From contig JAEUTN010000005.1 in the NCBI GenBank assembly GCA_016787895.1, forward strand, positions 124,001 through 188,000: DNA of 64,000 nucleotides, given 5' to 3'. The notes under the pieces are model-generated. The model was not told the origin of the DNA and searched no databases. It was given only the letters and a program-made list of their open reading frames with translations. Numbering within the stretch: the first letter of the stretch is position 1; every line of letters begins with the position of its first letter. Shown here piece by piece: positions 55,468-64,000 of the stretch. The position numbers and the translations under genes were made by a program. The stretch comes from Bacteroidia bacterium (lineage in GTDB: Bacteria; Bacteroidota; Bacteroidia; B-17B0; Aurantibacillaceae).

Positions 55468-57891
55468 ATGAAAAAATACCTGATTCTGCTTGCCATTTGT
55501 GCCTCCCCTTCCCTGCGGGCCCAAAACCAGGACATCGTATCCTACTTCAAAGACCCTGGCGCCCATGAAAGGGACCGTAACATTGATGTAACCCATATGA
55601 AGCTGGAAGTGAGTTTTGTACCAGTAGAAGGCCTTGTGAATGGTACAGTCACCCATACCTTCCGCTGCCTTCAGGACAATGTGGATACAGTTTATCTCGA
55701 CGGCCCCGGCATCCAGGTGTTAAGCGCCACCCTCGATGGCAAAGGAATTCAAACCCGCAAGACTGAAACCGGCATTGTATGCCTCACAGGACTGAAAAAC
55801 AGCTACAACAGCACCCACAACCTGCAATTGGTCTACAATGCCCATCCCAAAAAAGGCCTCTACTTCATCGGATGGAAACTGCCCGCCATTTCAGACCCTG
55901 CCACCATGAGCCGCAGACAAATTTGGACCCAGGGTCAGGGTACCGACAACCGCTATTGGATTCCCATGGTGGATGACCGCAGTGACAAGTACATCACAGA
56001 GACAATCATTACTTTTGATAAAGACTACAATGTGCTGAGCAACGGCAAACTCATCGCCAACAAAGAACAGCCCTACAATACCCGCACCTGGCATTACCGC
56101 ATGCTGAACCAGCACAGTGGTTACCTCCTGATGCTGGCCATTGACAAATATGCGGTAAAGAAATCAACCACCAAAAGAGGTACACCCATTCAGTTCTGGT
56201 ACTACCCGGAACAACCACAGAATGTGGAGCCTACCAGCAGGTATACTGAGAGAATCATTGAATTTCTGGAGGATGAAATCGGAGTAAACTACCAGTGGGG
56301 CAGCTATAGCAATGTAATGGTGCAGGACTTTATGTATGGCGCAATGGAAAACACCAGCGCCACCGTGTTCGGAGATTTCTTCTGGGTGGATGCCCGCGGT
56401 TATCTTGAACGCAATTATATAGGCGTAAACGCCCATGAAGCCACCCACCAGTGGTTTGGCGATCTGGTTACGGCAAGAGATGACGGCAACCATTGGCTGC
56501 AGGAAAGCTTTGCCACGTTTTATCCGGGTTTGTTTAACGGTTCGTTGTATGGCCCGGATGAAACCGCCTGGTATTTCCGCGGGAGCATGAACGGGGCCCT
56601 CGCTGCAGGCGAGAAAAACAGCCTGCCGGTGCGCAATTCCGAGGCAGGGAGTGGAAGACATTACCCTAAAGGCGCATCGGTACTATATATGCTCTACAAT
56701 ACCATGGGGCGCGAGAACTTCCGCAGGGGCATCAAGCTGTACCTCGAAAGACATGCCTTCCAGAATGTAGAAACCTGGGACCTGCAAAAAGCCATGATGG
56801 ATGCCACGGGCATGAATATGGACTGGTTCTTTGACCAATGGATACACCGCGGTGGCGAACCCCATTACAAAGTGCAATGGCAATCAGTGTCTGCCGGCAC
56901 TGAATTTACGGTAGAGCAAATCCACAGAATGGAACCTACCGTGAGCCATTTTCGCATGCCGGTAAACTTCGGCGTTTACTATGAAGATGGCACTGAAGAT
57001 CACAAAACCATTTGGGTTGACAAAGCTTTTCAAAAAGTATTGATTCCTGCGCAGGGGAAGAAAGTAGCCTTTGCGCTGTTCGATGAAGGCAGCTTTATTC
57101 TGAAAAAGATAACCTTTGAAAAATCACAACAGGAATGGAAAGCCCAGTTGGAACGCGCAAAATACCCGCTTGATCGGTACGATGCACTGCTGGCTATGGC
57201 AAAATGGCCTGCTGAGGATAAAAAAGAGGCTCTTATGGCCGCATGGAAGCGGGAATCCCTGAAATGGATGAAAGCTGAAATCGCCAGACAATTGGTTCAA
57301 AATCCCGCTGTAGAGGCGAATGTTGCCGCCGAAATTGCAGGCAGCCCGATGACCGAAGTACGTCGTGCATTTGTTGATCACGCTTCTGTAAACGAAACAA
57401 CGGCTCCGCTTTTTGAAAAAGCTTTGTCTGACAGCAGTTACCTCATCATCGAAACTGCCCTGCTGAAACTGTGGGACTACTATCCCTTCAACAATAAGCG
57501 TGCAGCCATGCTGGAAAAAATCAAAGATCTGGATGGGTACATCATGAATTTGAAAATCCGGTATCTGGAATTGGGCACAGAAGTTTTCCCGGATATGAAA
57601 GGGGCCTTCATCAGCAATCTGGGCGACTATACCTCGGATTTTTACGGGTTCAGGGTGCGCAACAACGCAATGGCCGCGCTGCAAAGATTAAATGCCTGCA
57701 ATGAAAAAGTGGTGATGAACCTTTTCAGTTGTCTGCTCAGTTTCAATGGCCGTCTGAGCAATACCGCCAAAGATGTTCTGAACTATTTCAAACAACAATC
57801 CCAATACCTGCAAATGATGCGCACCCAACTGGAAAAGGGCAACTATCAGCCCGAGCAAAAACAGGTCATAAAATCTGCGTTGGGCATTTAA
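55468..57891 (+). CDS. Exported M1-family aminopeptidase, long form
   Basis: An 807-residue exported metallopeptidase from the ATG at 55468 (the frame is open to 55444, but the signal peptide begins with MKKYLILLAI and ends LRAQ). The exopeptidase motif GAMENTSATVF (near 290) and the zinc site NAHEATHQWFGDLV (HExxH near 322-326) with the downstream ligand in HWLQESFATFY are all intact. A C-terminal helical, HEAT-like region spans about 540-807. The enzyme removes N-terminal residues from peptides outside the cytoplasm. A short relative is at 32590-34230. Confidence 0.93.
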   Translation: MKKYLILLAICASPSLRAQNQDIVSYFKDPGAHERDRNIDVTHMKLEVSFVPVEGLVNGTVTHTFRCLQDNVDTVYLDGPGIQVLSATLDGKGIQTRKTETGIVCLTGLKNSYNSTHNLQLVYNAHPKKGLYFIGWKLPAISDPATMSRRQIWTQGQGTDNRYWIPMVDDRSDKYITETIITFDKDYNVLSNGKLIANKEQPYNTRTWHYRMLNQHSGYLLMLAIDKYAVKKSTTKRGTPIQFWYYPEQPQNVEPTSRYTERIIEFLEDEIGVNYQWGSYSNVMVQDFMYGAMENTSATVFGDFFWVDARGYLERNYIGVNAHEATHQWFGDLVTARDDGNHWLQESFATFYPGLFNGSLYGPDETAWYFRGSMNGALAAGEKNSLPVRNSEAGSGRHYPKGASVLYMLYNTMGRENFRRGIKLYLERHAFQNVETWDLQKAMMDATGMNMDWFFDQWIHRGGEPHYKVQWQSVSAGTEFTVEQIHRMEPTVSHFRMPVNFGVYYEDGTEDHKTIWVDKAFQKVLIPAQGKKVAFALFDEGSFILKKITFEKSQQEWKAQLERAKYPLDRYDALLAMAKWPAEDKKEALMAAWKRESLKWMKAEIARQLVQNPAVEANVAAEIAGSPMTEVRRAFVDHASVNETTAPLFEKALSDSSYLIIETALLKLWDYYPFNNKRAAMLEKIKDLDGYIMNLKIRYLELGTEVFPDMKGAFISNLGDYTSDFYGFRVRNNAMAALQRLNACNEKVVMNLFSCLLSFNGRLSNTAKDVLNYFKQQSQYLQMMRTQLEKGNYQPEQKQVIKSALGI

Positions 57892-58051
57892 AAAGTACTC
57901 TCATTTTCTGGTACCAGCCTGCGATACGGGCATGTCCGTTCCGGCCATCACGAAGGGCATCGCCTTGCCCAGGATGTTTGAAATGGACTGGTAAATCGCT
58001 TTTACGACATGTTTGGGCAGGTTATGGCATACCCTTTGATAGATTCTTGGT

Positions 58052-58369
58052 ATGAAACGAGTGATAACCCTGCTTTTTGCGATACTGCTGACAGTTCAGG
58101 CTGTCCGCGCGGGGGAAATCCGGTTTGAAATTGTTCCAAACCCTGCTTCCTCTTCCGTACGCATACACCTGAACCAAAACTCTGCTGAAAATACCCGGGT
58201 GGAAGTGTTTACCATGCTGGGAACCAGAGTTTCTACAGCCACACCACAGATACTGGGAAACGGAGATCTACTGCTGAATGTCTCCGCCCTGCCGGAAGGC
58301 GTTTATCTGATTCGGGTAACCGAAAGTGGCAACAGCGCTGTAAAAAGATTACGGGTTCAGCACACCTGA
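58052..58369 (+). CDS. Small secreted protein consisting of a T9SS type A sorting domain
   Basis: A 105-residue protein with a signal peptide (about 1-20, ending VRAG) and, from about residue 27 to the end, a type A C-terminal sorting domain (VPNPASSSVRIHL, FTMLGTRVS, LLLNVSALPEGVYLIRV, KRLRV). Such domains direct passengers through T9SS and are normally cut off. Here almost no passenger remains between signal and sorting domain. It could be a surface peptide, a decoy or the remnant of a larger gene; nothing upstream in frame suggests a lost passenger. Gaps on both sides hold no other gene. Confidence 0.8.
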   Translation: MKRVITLLFAILLTVQAVRAGEIRFEIVPNPASSSVRIHLNQNSAENTRVEVFTMLGTRVSTATPQILGNGDLLLNVSALPEGVYLIRVTESGNSAVKRLRVQHT

Positions 58370-58475
58370 TTCCCGTGACAGGGATGCGCCTTTTTCGCAG
58401 GCTTTTTTGCCAATTCTTTTTTTGTTTGAAACAGAAAGGCTTATTTAGCGTTTTATTTCGGAAAACACAGCAAAA

Positions 58476-61160
58476 ATGACGTCTAACCCTACTCTGTTGA
58501 GAAAAGCCAGTTCTGAACGCACACTGATTTTCACTCTGCTATCTGCCATCGCTGTCGTTATCAGCTCCTGTGGCGGCCCTAAAATGGATGAAGCCCTGAA
58601 GTTGTATCGTCAGGGGTATTACGGGCAGGCAGCCTATGTGTTTGAAGCCGTTTCAAAAAAGGCCAAAAACAAGGAGGACAAGCAGAAAGCCATTTTCTAT
58701 GCCGCGGAATCCTACCGTCTGAACAACGATTACGAAAAAGCCAAACGCCTTTACGAAAAGACGCTGCGCACGGATCCCAAAAATACACGCGCCCTGCTTA
58801 TGCATGCCAACATGCTGAAAAAGCAGGAAAAATACCGTGAAGCCATGGATGCCTATGACAAGTACCTGCAGGAGGTACCAGGTGATACTTTGGCCATGAA
58901 CAAAAAGAAAGGCTGTGAATATGCCCTTCGCTGGACTCCGGACAGTTCCCGCTACGTGGTGGAAAATTTCAAACCCGCCAATACAAAGAGCAACGACTGG
59001 GCTCCCATGATTGCTTCCAAAAAAGACAATTTGCTGTTCTTTGCCTCAGACCGCGAAGGGGGTAAGGGCAAAAAAGTGTACGCAGGTACCATGGAAATGT
59101 GGAGTGATATCTGGTACATAGAAAAAACAGGAAAAAAGAACAAGGAGAAATGGGGCAAACCTGTTTTTCTGGAAAAAGGAAGTACCAAATTCAACGAAGG
59201 TGGTCAGACATTCGATTCCCGTTTCTCTACCATGTACCTTACCCAGTGCGGTGGTACCGATGGCAAAGCCGAAAAATGCGCCATCTACGAATACAAAAAG
59301 ATGGGTCCCGACTGGGTGATGGGTGACCCTCTGGAGTTTTGCAAAACCGATACAGGTCACAGCTACGGACACCCGGCACTCAGCCAGGATGGCACCAAAC
59401 TGTACTTCGCCAGCGACCGTCCCGGCGGATATGGCGGTTACGATATCTATGTTGTCAACTACTCCAAACGCAGCAAAAGCTGGGGCGATCCGGTCAATCT
59501 GGGTCCGAATATCAATACCGGAGGAAATGAATATTTCCCCTATCTGAACCAACATGATGGCAAATTGTACTTCAGCTCAGACGGGTTGCCTGGTATCGGC
59601 GGTCTTGATATTTTCATGGCCAAACCCACAGCTGACGTGGCTGTATGGTCTGAAGTAGAAAACCTGAAAGAACCCCTCAACTCCGGTGGTGATGACTTTG
59701 GGATCACCTTTCTCGAAAACAAGGATTATGAAGGTTTTTTCACCAGCAACCGCGGCGACCGCAAAAACAACGACGACATTTACAGCTTCACCATTAAGCC
59801 GCTGGTGATTACAATTACCGGTATTGTTACCGATTGCAATACAAAGAAACCTCTGGTAGGCGCAACTGTAATCATGACCAATGACCAGGATACCGTGAAA
59901 CAAATTGCCAAAACGGATGCCCTGGGCAGCTACCGCTTCACTCTGAAGCCCGAAACAAGGTACGAACTGCAGGCTAAATTCCCCGAAGAGTACTACTTTG
60001 AATCTGACCCGGTAAGCCGCAATACACTGGGCATTAAATTCAGCACTGAACTGGTGCAGGATTTCTGTCTGGAAAATCCGCTGGACAAAATCATCGTCCT
60101 GCCTATATTCTACGATTTAGACAAAGCCTATATCCGTCCGGACGCGGCCAAGGTGTTGGACACTTTTGCCAGAAACGTTTTGTTGCGCTATCCGAAACTC
60201 GTTGCAGAACTGGGTTCACATACCGATTGCCGTGCAACAAAAGAATACAACGAAGATCTTGCCCGTCGCCGTGCAGACAGTGCCGTAAATTACCTTGTGA
60301 AGGTGCATAAAATCGACCCCAAACGCATTGAAGCCAAAGGATATGGTGAAACCCAGCTGATCAATGATTGTAAGTGCGAAGGCTCTGAAATTGAAGGTTT
60401 CACAGAATATATTGAAGGAGTAACCCGCAAAGCCGTAGTGCTCAAAGACGAAGCAGGAAATGTAATTCGTAGCTATTATGAGAATTACAAACCGGGTGAA
60501 ATTCAAACTGTAAAGGGCAAAAAAGTGGTACCCTGCGACGAATACCAGCACCAGCAAAACCGCCGCACCACCGTACGATTCTCCCGCGATGGTCTGAGCA
60601 GCCGCGTGAAAGTGGATGAGAAACAAGACCCCAACAACACCAACAATGGTAAAACAGGAACTACTCCCACACCCACTCCGGGTGCACCCGGCACCCCGGC
60701 TCCAGGTGAAACCAAACCCCGTGTTGATGACCCCAATGCTATCAAAGTAAGGATTTTCAAAAACGGAACGACCGATATGGTTGCCGCCATGGTGGGTGAA
60801 TCTGAGAGTACTCAGTTTGCCTTTGATTTACTCGGCAAATACACTGCGGTTACTCCCGAAGTAGCCGCTGAATGGTACAAAAATAAACTGATCAACAAAG
60901 GCTCATTCCTGGAAGGAGAAAAAGTTAAAGTAGGCGATGTAAAACTGCCCAGCAACAAATTCATCATTGACAAAATGAGCATTGGCGGAGCCAGTGTTGA
61001 GAACATCACCTTTACAGTTACAGACAAAGTAGAAAAACCCACACTGGGTAAAACATTCTTCAAATCCTTTAAACCGGAATCATACAAAACAGACACAGAA
61101 CTGGTGCTGATTCCGAAAAAAGCTCCCAAAAAGGAAAAAGAAGAAAAACCCAAAGAATAA
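58476..61160 (+). CDS. PorE-like OmpA lipoprotein with extra C-terminal retropepsin-like domain
   Basis: An 894-residue lipoprotein (lipobox ISSC, about residue 32). In order: TPR repeats (about 38-150), a PD40/WD40-like propeller (about 180-440; KLYFASDRPGGYGGYDIY), a carboxypeptidase-regulatory-like domain (about 447-535) and an OmpA peptidoglycan-binding domain (about 545-700; ELGSHTDCRATKEYNEDLA, NRRTTVRF). This is the order of PorE, a T9SS component. An insert of about 55 residues splits the OmpA domain after GYGETQL. Beyond a Pro/Thr-rich linker, about 750-880 looks like a retropepsin fold: FAFDLLGKYTAV (Asp784) where active enzymes have DTGA, and PTLGKTFFKSFK near the end. It is probably not catalytic. 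Confidence 0.8.
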   Translation: MTSNPTLLRKASSERTLIFTLLSAIAVVISSCGGPKMDEALKLYRQGYYGQAAYVFEAVSKKAKNKEDKQKAIFYAAESYRLNNDYEKAKRLYEKTLRTDPKNTRALLMHANMLKKQEKYREAMDAYDKYLQEVPGDTLAMNKKKGCEYALRWTPDSSRYVVENFKPANTKSNDWAPMIASKKDNLLFFASDREGGKGKKVYAGTMEMWSDIWYIEKTGKKNKEKWGKPVFLEKGSTKFNEGGQTFDSRFSTMYLTQCGGTDGKAEKCAIYEYKKMGPDWVMGDPLEFCKTDTGHSYGHPALSQDGTKLYFASDRPGGYGGYDIYVVNYSKRSKSWGDPVNLGPNINTGGNEYFPYLNQHDGKLYFSSDGLPGIGGLDIFMAKPTADVAVWSEVENLKEPLNSGGDDFGITFLENKDYEGFFTSNRGDRKNNDDIYSFTIKPLVITITGIVTDCNTKKPLVGATVIMTNDQDTVKQIAKTDALGSYRFTLKPETRYELQAKFPEEYYFESDPVSRNTLGIKFSTELVQDFCLENPLDKIIVLPIFYDLDKAYIRPDAAKVLDTFARNVLLRYPKLVAELGSHTDCRATKEYNEDLARRRADSAVNYLVKVHKIDPKRIEAKGYGETQLINDCKCEGSEIEGFTEYIEGVTRKAVVLKDEAGNVIRSYYENYKPGEIQTVKGKKVVPCDEYQHQQNRRTTVRFSRDGLSSRVKVDEKQDPNNTNNGKTGTTPTPTPGAPGTPAPGETKPRVDDPNAIKVRIFKNGTTDMVAAMVGESESTQFAFDLLGKYTAVTPEVAAEWYKNKLINKGSFLEGEKVKVGDVKLPSNKFIIDKMSIGGASVENITFTVTDKVEKPTLGKTFFKSFKPESYKTDTELVLIPKKAPKKEKEEKPKE

Positions 61161-61181
61161 TTGTATTCCTGAGTGATTGAC

Positions 61182-61212
61182 AAAAAAGGACGGCCATGCG
61201 CTGTCCTTTTTT
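61182..61212 (+). terminator. Terminator after the PorE-like gene
   Basis: AAAAAAGGAC and GTCCTTTTTT pair, with three more inner base pairs including one G-T, to make a stem of about 13 bp ending in six T. The remaining bases up to 61393 contain no gene. Confidence 0.88.
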
Positions 61213-61393
61213 CGTTGCAATAGATGGGGCTACCGCCGGCAGGTTATTCTCCGCAAGTTCAAACCATCATTGAGGGTTTAACGGTTAAAAATCAGGATGA
61301 ATTTGGCTTCAGACATATTAAATCACCGCAAAGGGACAACATGGAAGCAGCAATCCGCCGGAAATGCTGAAACTTACATATAGTGAGGCTGAT

Positions 61394-63085
61394 TTAATGG
61401 CCGGGATTCTGTTCTTCCGGTTTGAGCCAGATTTCCACCCTTGCCTCATGCTGCCATTCGGAAATACCCGGCCACCCGCCCTGAGAGCAAGCACCGGCGC
61501 CTATGGTTTCTGCATGAATCCCGAATTCAGCCAGATACTTTGCTACTTCTTTGGCCCGCGCCAGCGAAGCTTCCTGTGATTGTTTTCCGTAACCGGCTTC
61601 AGTGGGTGAGTAACCCAGCAAAAAGACCGTTTTGCCCACACAAGGCTCAGTGCCGAGAAAACGTGCGATGCGCCGGATTTTTGCAATTTGTGCCGGCTCC
61701 AGTACAATCCCGGTTGCATCAAAATAAACAGGCAGATTTACTTTTTCACCCCGGTTTACAACCTTCATTACCCTTTCCATGGTCTTCCTGGGCAAACTGT
61801 CCACGCCTCCGGGTTTCATCCCTTTTGAAACTGCAAACGGCAACTCGGGTACGAAACCTGCAGCAATTGCGCTGTCTCCTGCATTTGTCTGGCAATATTC
61901 CAAGAACTGACGGGCAGCAAGCGTTAAGCTATCTGCCCCTGAATATAAATTTACCTCGTATGAAAGAGGATAATCTCCCGATGAAACGGTAAAAACAGAA
62001 GGCTGAACAGAGCCGTTCTGGCCCTGCAATGCCAGAGGTACCGTTTTGCCAGACGCAGAATGGGATATCAGAGCTATGGCATCCTTGTCGGCCAATACTG
62101 CTGAGACCAGACTGTCGTGATTGACATTTCTTTCAGCAATTGCAGAGATTCTCCTGCCGGTAGATGGCAATAGTTCATTCCCGATGATATACCAGGCAGA
62201 CGAAGCGGTATCTGGCAAGATCAACCGCACTTTCCCGCCGTCCTTTACCCCCAGCATTTCCCATTGGGTTATTTCTCCACCCAGCAACTGCATTGCCTGC
62301 TCACGGCTCAGTTCCCGCAAGGGGTTGGACTCATTTACCACAAAGACCCAGGCATCTCTTCCCAGCACCATGCGATTCGAAGGCTGCTGCAATGCTTGAA
62401 AAAATGACTTGTTCCGGCAATATTCCGGCCGCACCCGGCCAGCTGAAACCACCAGATCTGTCTTGTGAACTTCCAACGCCCGAAAACCAGCCACAGTGCC
62501 GGCAGCCTGCAAGAGCACATGCACTTCTTTTTTTGTACCACTCGCACTATCCGTTTTCCAGCCGGTGATGATTTGGTTCCCCTGCGCTGCATTTCGGATC
62601 TGAACTTCCTCACACTTCAGTTGCCTTCTCAGATAACCGTCTACCAGCAAGGGCATCCATTTTGAAACCGCCGGTTGCGATCCGGAAATCCTGAATAAAA
62701 ACTCTTTGGGAACCTCTGAAGCAGATGTGATCCAGGGCTTTTTCCATAGCAACAGCCCAGCAGTCAAAATTGCTGTTAAAACCGCGGCCGAAATCCAAAT
62801 CCATTTCATTCTGAATCCGGATTTAGGGATTTGCAACGGTGCAATTTCCTTGGCAGGTTCTACCGTCTCAGCGAATTGATTTTCGATAGATACAGAAGAA
62901 GCTTCAGGAGCAGTAACTGGCACCGAAACCACAGTCGGTTCTATCCGGATTTCCTCTTTGGGTGGTTCTTCCCGTTTCGGTTCTGTTTCTGCCGTGTTTT
63001 CGGGAAGTGCCTTGCCGCAATAGGTGCAAAACCCAAAGTCAGCCGGATTGATTGTGCCACAATGTTCGCAGGTTCTCCAGTTCAT
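61394..63085 (-). CDS. Zinc-ribbon / membrane / PstS-like / OmpA-domain protein
   Basis: A 563-residue protein with an unusual layout. A four-cysteine zinc ribbon (C6, C9, C20, C23; TCEHCGTINPADFGFCTYC) is followed by an acidic/proline-rich linker, one membrane helix (about 94-114; WIWISAAVLTAILTAGLLLW), a phosphate-binding-protein-like domain (about 125-405; SNPLRELSREQAMQLLGGEI, typical of PstS-type folds) and a C-terminal OmpA domain (about 445-563; LLGYSPTEAG, SLARAKEVAKYLAEFGI, HEARVEIWL). The ribbon would be cytosolic and the rest periplasmic, so the protein could link an inside partner to peptidoglycan. It overlaps the pseudokinase gene by 4 bases. The ligand is unknown. Confidence 0.82.
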   Translation of the reverse strand: MNWRTCEHCGTINPADFGFCTYCGKALPENTAETEPKREEPPKEEIRIEPTVVSVPVTAPEASSVSIENQFAETVEPAKEIAPLQIPKSGFRMKWIWISAAVLTAILTAGLLLWKKPWITSASEVPKEFLFRISGSQPAVSKWMPLLVDGYLRRQLKCEEVQIRNAAQGNQIITGWKTDSASGTKKEVHVLLQAAGTVAGFRALEVHKTDLVVSAGRVRPEYCRNKSFFQALQQPSNRMVLGRDAWVFVVNESNPLRELSREQAMQLLGGEITQWEMLGVKDGGKVRLILPDTASSAWYIIGNELLPSTGRRISAIAERNVNHDSLVSAVLADKDAIALISHSASGKTVPLALQGQNGSVQPSVFTVSSGDYPLSYEVNLYSGADSLTLAARQFLEYCQTNAGDSAIAAGFVPELPFAVSKGMKPGGVDSLPRKTMERVMKVVNRGEKVNLPVYFDATGIVLEPAQIAKIRRIARFLGTEPCVGKTVFLLGYSPTEAGYGKQSQEASLARAKEVAKYLAEFGIHAETIGAGACSQGGWPGISEWQHEARVEIWLKPEEQNPGH

Positions 63086-64000
63086 ACCTTAGGGGTTTTA
63101 CAATACGGACAAGCCTGCAGACTTTGAGGATACCTGTGCCTGCAATGTCTGCACACATAACCGGGGCTTTCAACAATAGGCTGACCACATTTTCCGCAAA
63201 ACTGCGCACTGTATGGCATGATGGCCCCGCATCCGGGATTGGCACAAATTTTATCTTCTGATTCTATCGCTTCCGGTTCAATTGCATTTGGCTCAATCTC
63301 ATTCATTTCAGGCTCCCTCAATGATTCAATGGCTGAAGAATCTTCTGCTTCCACTGTGTCGTTTTCCACCTCTTCCGCCATAGACATGATTAAAGGATTT
63401 TCCGTCCTGTTTTCAAACGGAGAATTGTATTCCGGACCAAGAAATCCTTTCAAAGCCTCGGTGGTATTTGAATAACGTATTTCCTCCTTTTGTGAAAGGA
63501 GTTTCTGCAATCTCGGGGCTAAATAACTGCTGATTTTTATCGTCGGTAATTTCATGGCCATCATCTGACTGAAAATCTCAGACAAGGGCTGCTCAGCAGG
63601 ATTAAAAGGCGCTTTTCCCGATATCATGGTGAAAAGGAGCATTCCAGCAGCATACAAATCGGAATGTATATCCGGTGCAGAATCATCAGAGAGCAACTGC
63701 GGACTGCGAAATGATATGTTTTCGACCCCATAGGAACTCAGACTCGTGGCAAAGCCCAACACTTCTGCCGCATCCCTTGCATAGTCCTGTATGAGCAGCG
63801 ATCCATCGGGTTGTAACCATGTGTTTTCATAATTGATGTTGCCAGCCACTTTTTCCCGGCTGTGCAAATACTCCAGCGTGTGAAGCAAGGTTACAACCGC
63901 CGAAATGGCTGTACTTTCATCCATTCCGCCTTTTTGCCGCAGCTCATCTTTTACACTGCGTCCGCCTGGCATTTCATATACAATTCCCATTAACTCCGGG
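63082..64000 (-). CDS. Zinc-ribbon pseudokinase (Ser/Thr kinase fold); 5' end outside the window
   Basis: The C-terminal 306 residues or so of a Hanks-type kinase-fold protein; the frame is open to base 64000. The MPGGRSVKDEL region, the APE-equivalent ISFRSPQLL, the subdomain IX motif DIHSDLYAAGMLLFTMISGKAPF and later helices are clear. The catalytic HRDxKxxN is changed to AGNINYEN and DFG to DYA, so the chain should not transfer phosphate. After an acidic linker come two C-terminal four-cysteine ribbons (CANPGCGAIMPYSAQFCGKC and CRHCRHRYPQSLQACPYC). The next gene overlaps by 4 bases and also begins with a zinc ribbon, which suggests they work as a pair. Confidence 0.82.
   Translation of the reverse strand, partial: PELMGIVYEMPGGRSVKDELRQKGGMDESTAISAVVTLLHTLEYLHSREKVAGNINYENTWLQPDGSLLIQDYARDAAEVLGFATSLSSYGVENISFRSPQLLSDDSAPDIHSDLYAAGMLLFTMISGKAPFNPAEQPLSEIFSQMMAMKLPTIKISSYLAPRLQKLLSQKEEIRYSNTTEALKGFLGPEYNSPFENRTENPLIMSMAEEVENDTVEAEDSSAIESLREPEMNEIEPNAIEPEAIESEDKICANPGCGAIMPYSAQFCGKCGQPIVESPGYVCRHCRHRYPQSLQACPYCKTPKV

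Noticed and set aside
57729-58055. Plus-strand open frame across the M1 gene end
   Set aside because: It overlaps the C-terminus of the M1 peptidase in another frame and has no start context or domain.

Overview
The window comes from a Bacteroidota genome. Evidence includes -7 elements of the TAnnTTTG/TAnnTTTA type in front of many genes, few recognisable Shine-Dalgarno sites, a type IX secretion (T9SS) sorting domain, TonB receptors with carboxypeptidase-regulatory domains, and typical families (imelysin, DUF4856, HTTM, MbnP-like, DUF5777, YfhO, SiaB/SiaC homologues). I cannot place it below phylum. Nearly all DNA is coding; both window edges cut through genes.

Layout. (1) 1-2755: the C-terminal half of a receptor PP2C phosphatase, then SiaB-type kinase and SiaC-type phosphoprotein genes: a partner-switching module. 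(2) 2833-4774: class I aldolase and accD. (3) 4877-7865: overlapping trio of ECF sigma factor, a protein with an inner-membrane segment plus a beta-barrel, and a PKD lipoprotein. (4) 7987-13529: SCO and thioredoxin-like proteins, a Kir-type potassium channel, lysA-lysC, ispE. (5) 13602-19794: tandem paralogous lipoproteins, a SPOR protein with a duplicated helical module, groES-groEL. (6) 19888-32400, all on the minus strand: two more receptor PP2C phosphatases, YceI, a Cys/Met PLP enzyme, YfhO, an LpxL-type acyltransferase, a LOG-family protein, prfA. (7) 32590-43508: an M1-type aminopeptidase, a four-gene iron-uptake locus (DUF4856, imelysin, HTTM, TonB receptor), then a DtxR-family regulator divergent from a second TonB receptor with a perfect palindromic operator between them. 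(8) 43614-53638: a metzincin-type protease, YidD, MbnP-like lipoprotein, DUF4369/thioredoxin-fold protein, RluA-type synthase, arginase-fold enzyme, DEAD-box helicase, c-type cytochrome lipoprotein and DUF5777 barrel. (9) 53650-55320: an AT-rich accessory patch with a broken XRE regulator, an unrecognised lipoprotein, a 12-bp tandem repeat, nested palindromes and a 16-bp partial copy of the tRNA-Asp end, probably an integration scar at tRNA-Asp. (10) 55468-64000: M1 aminopeptidase, an almost passenger-free T9SS sorting domain, a PorE-like OmpA lipoprotein with an extra C-terminal domain, and a minus-strand pair of zinc-ribbon proteins (a pseudokinase, and a PstS-like/OmpA envelope protein).

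Most notable: the SiaA/B/C-type module without a visible diguanylate cyclase; the zinc-ribbon pseudokinase overlapping a zinc-ribbon/TM/PstS-like/OmpA gene; a retropepsin-like domain lacking the DTG triad on a PorE-like protein; and the DtxR operator. All family names rest on reading motifs by eye; no database search was run.
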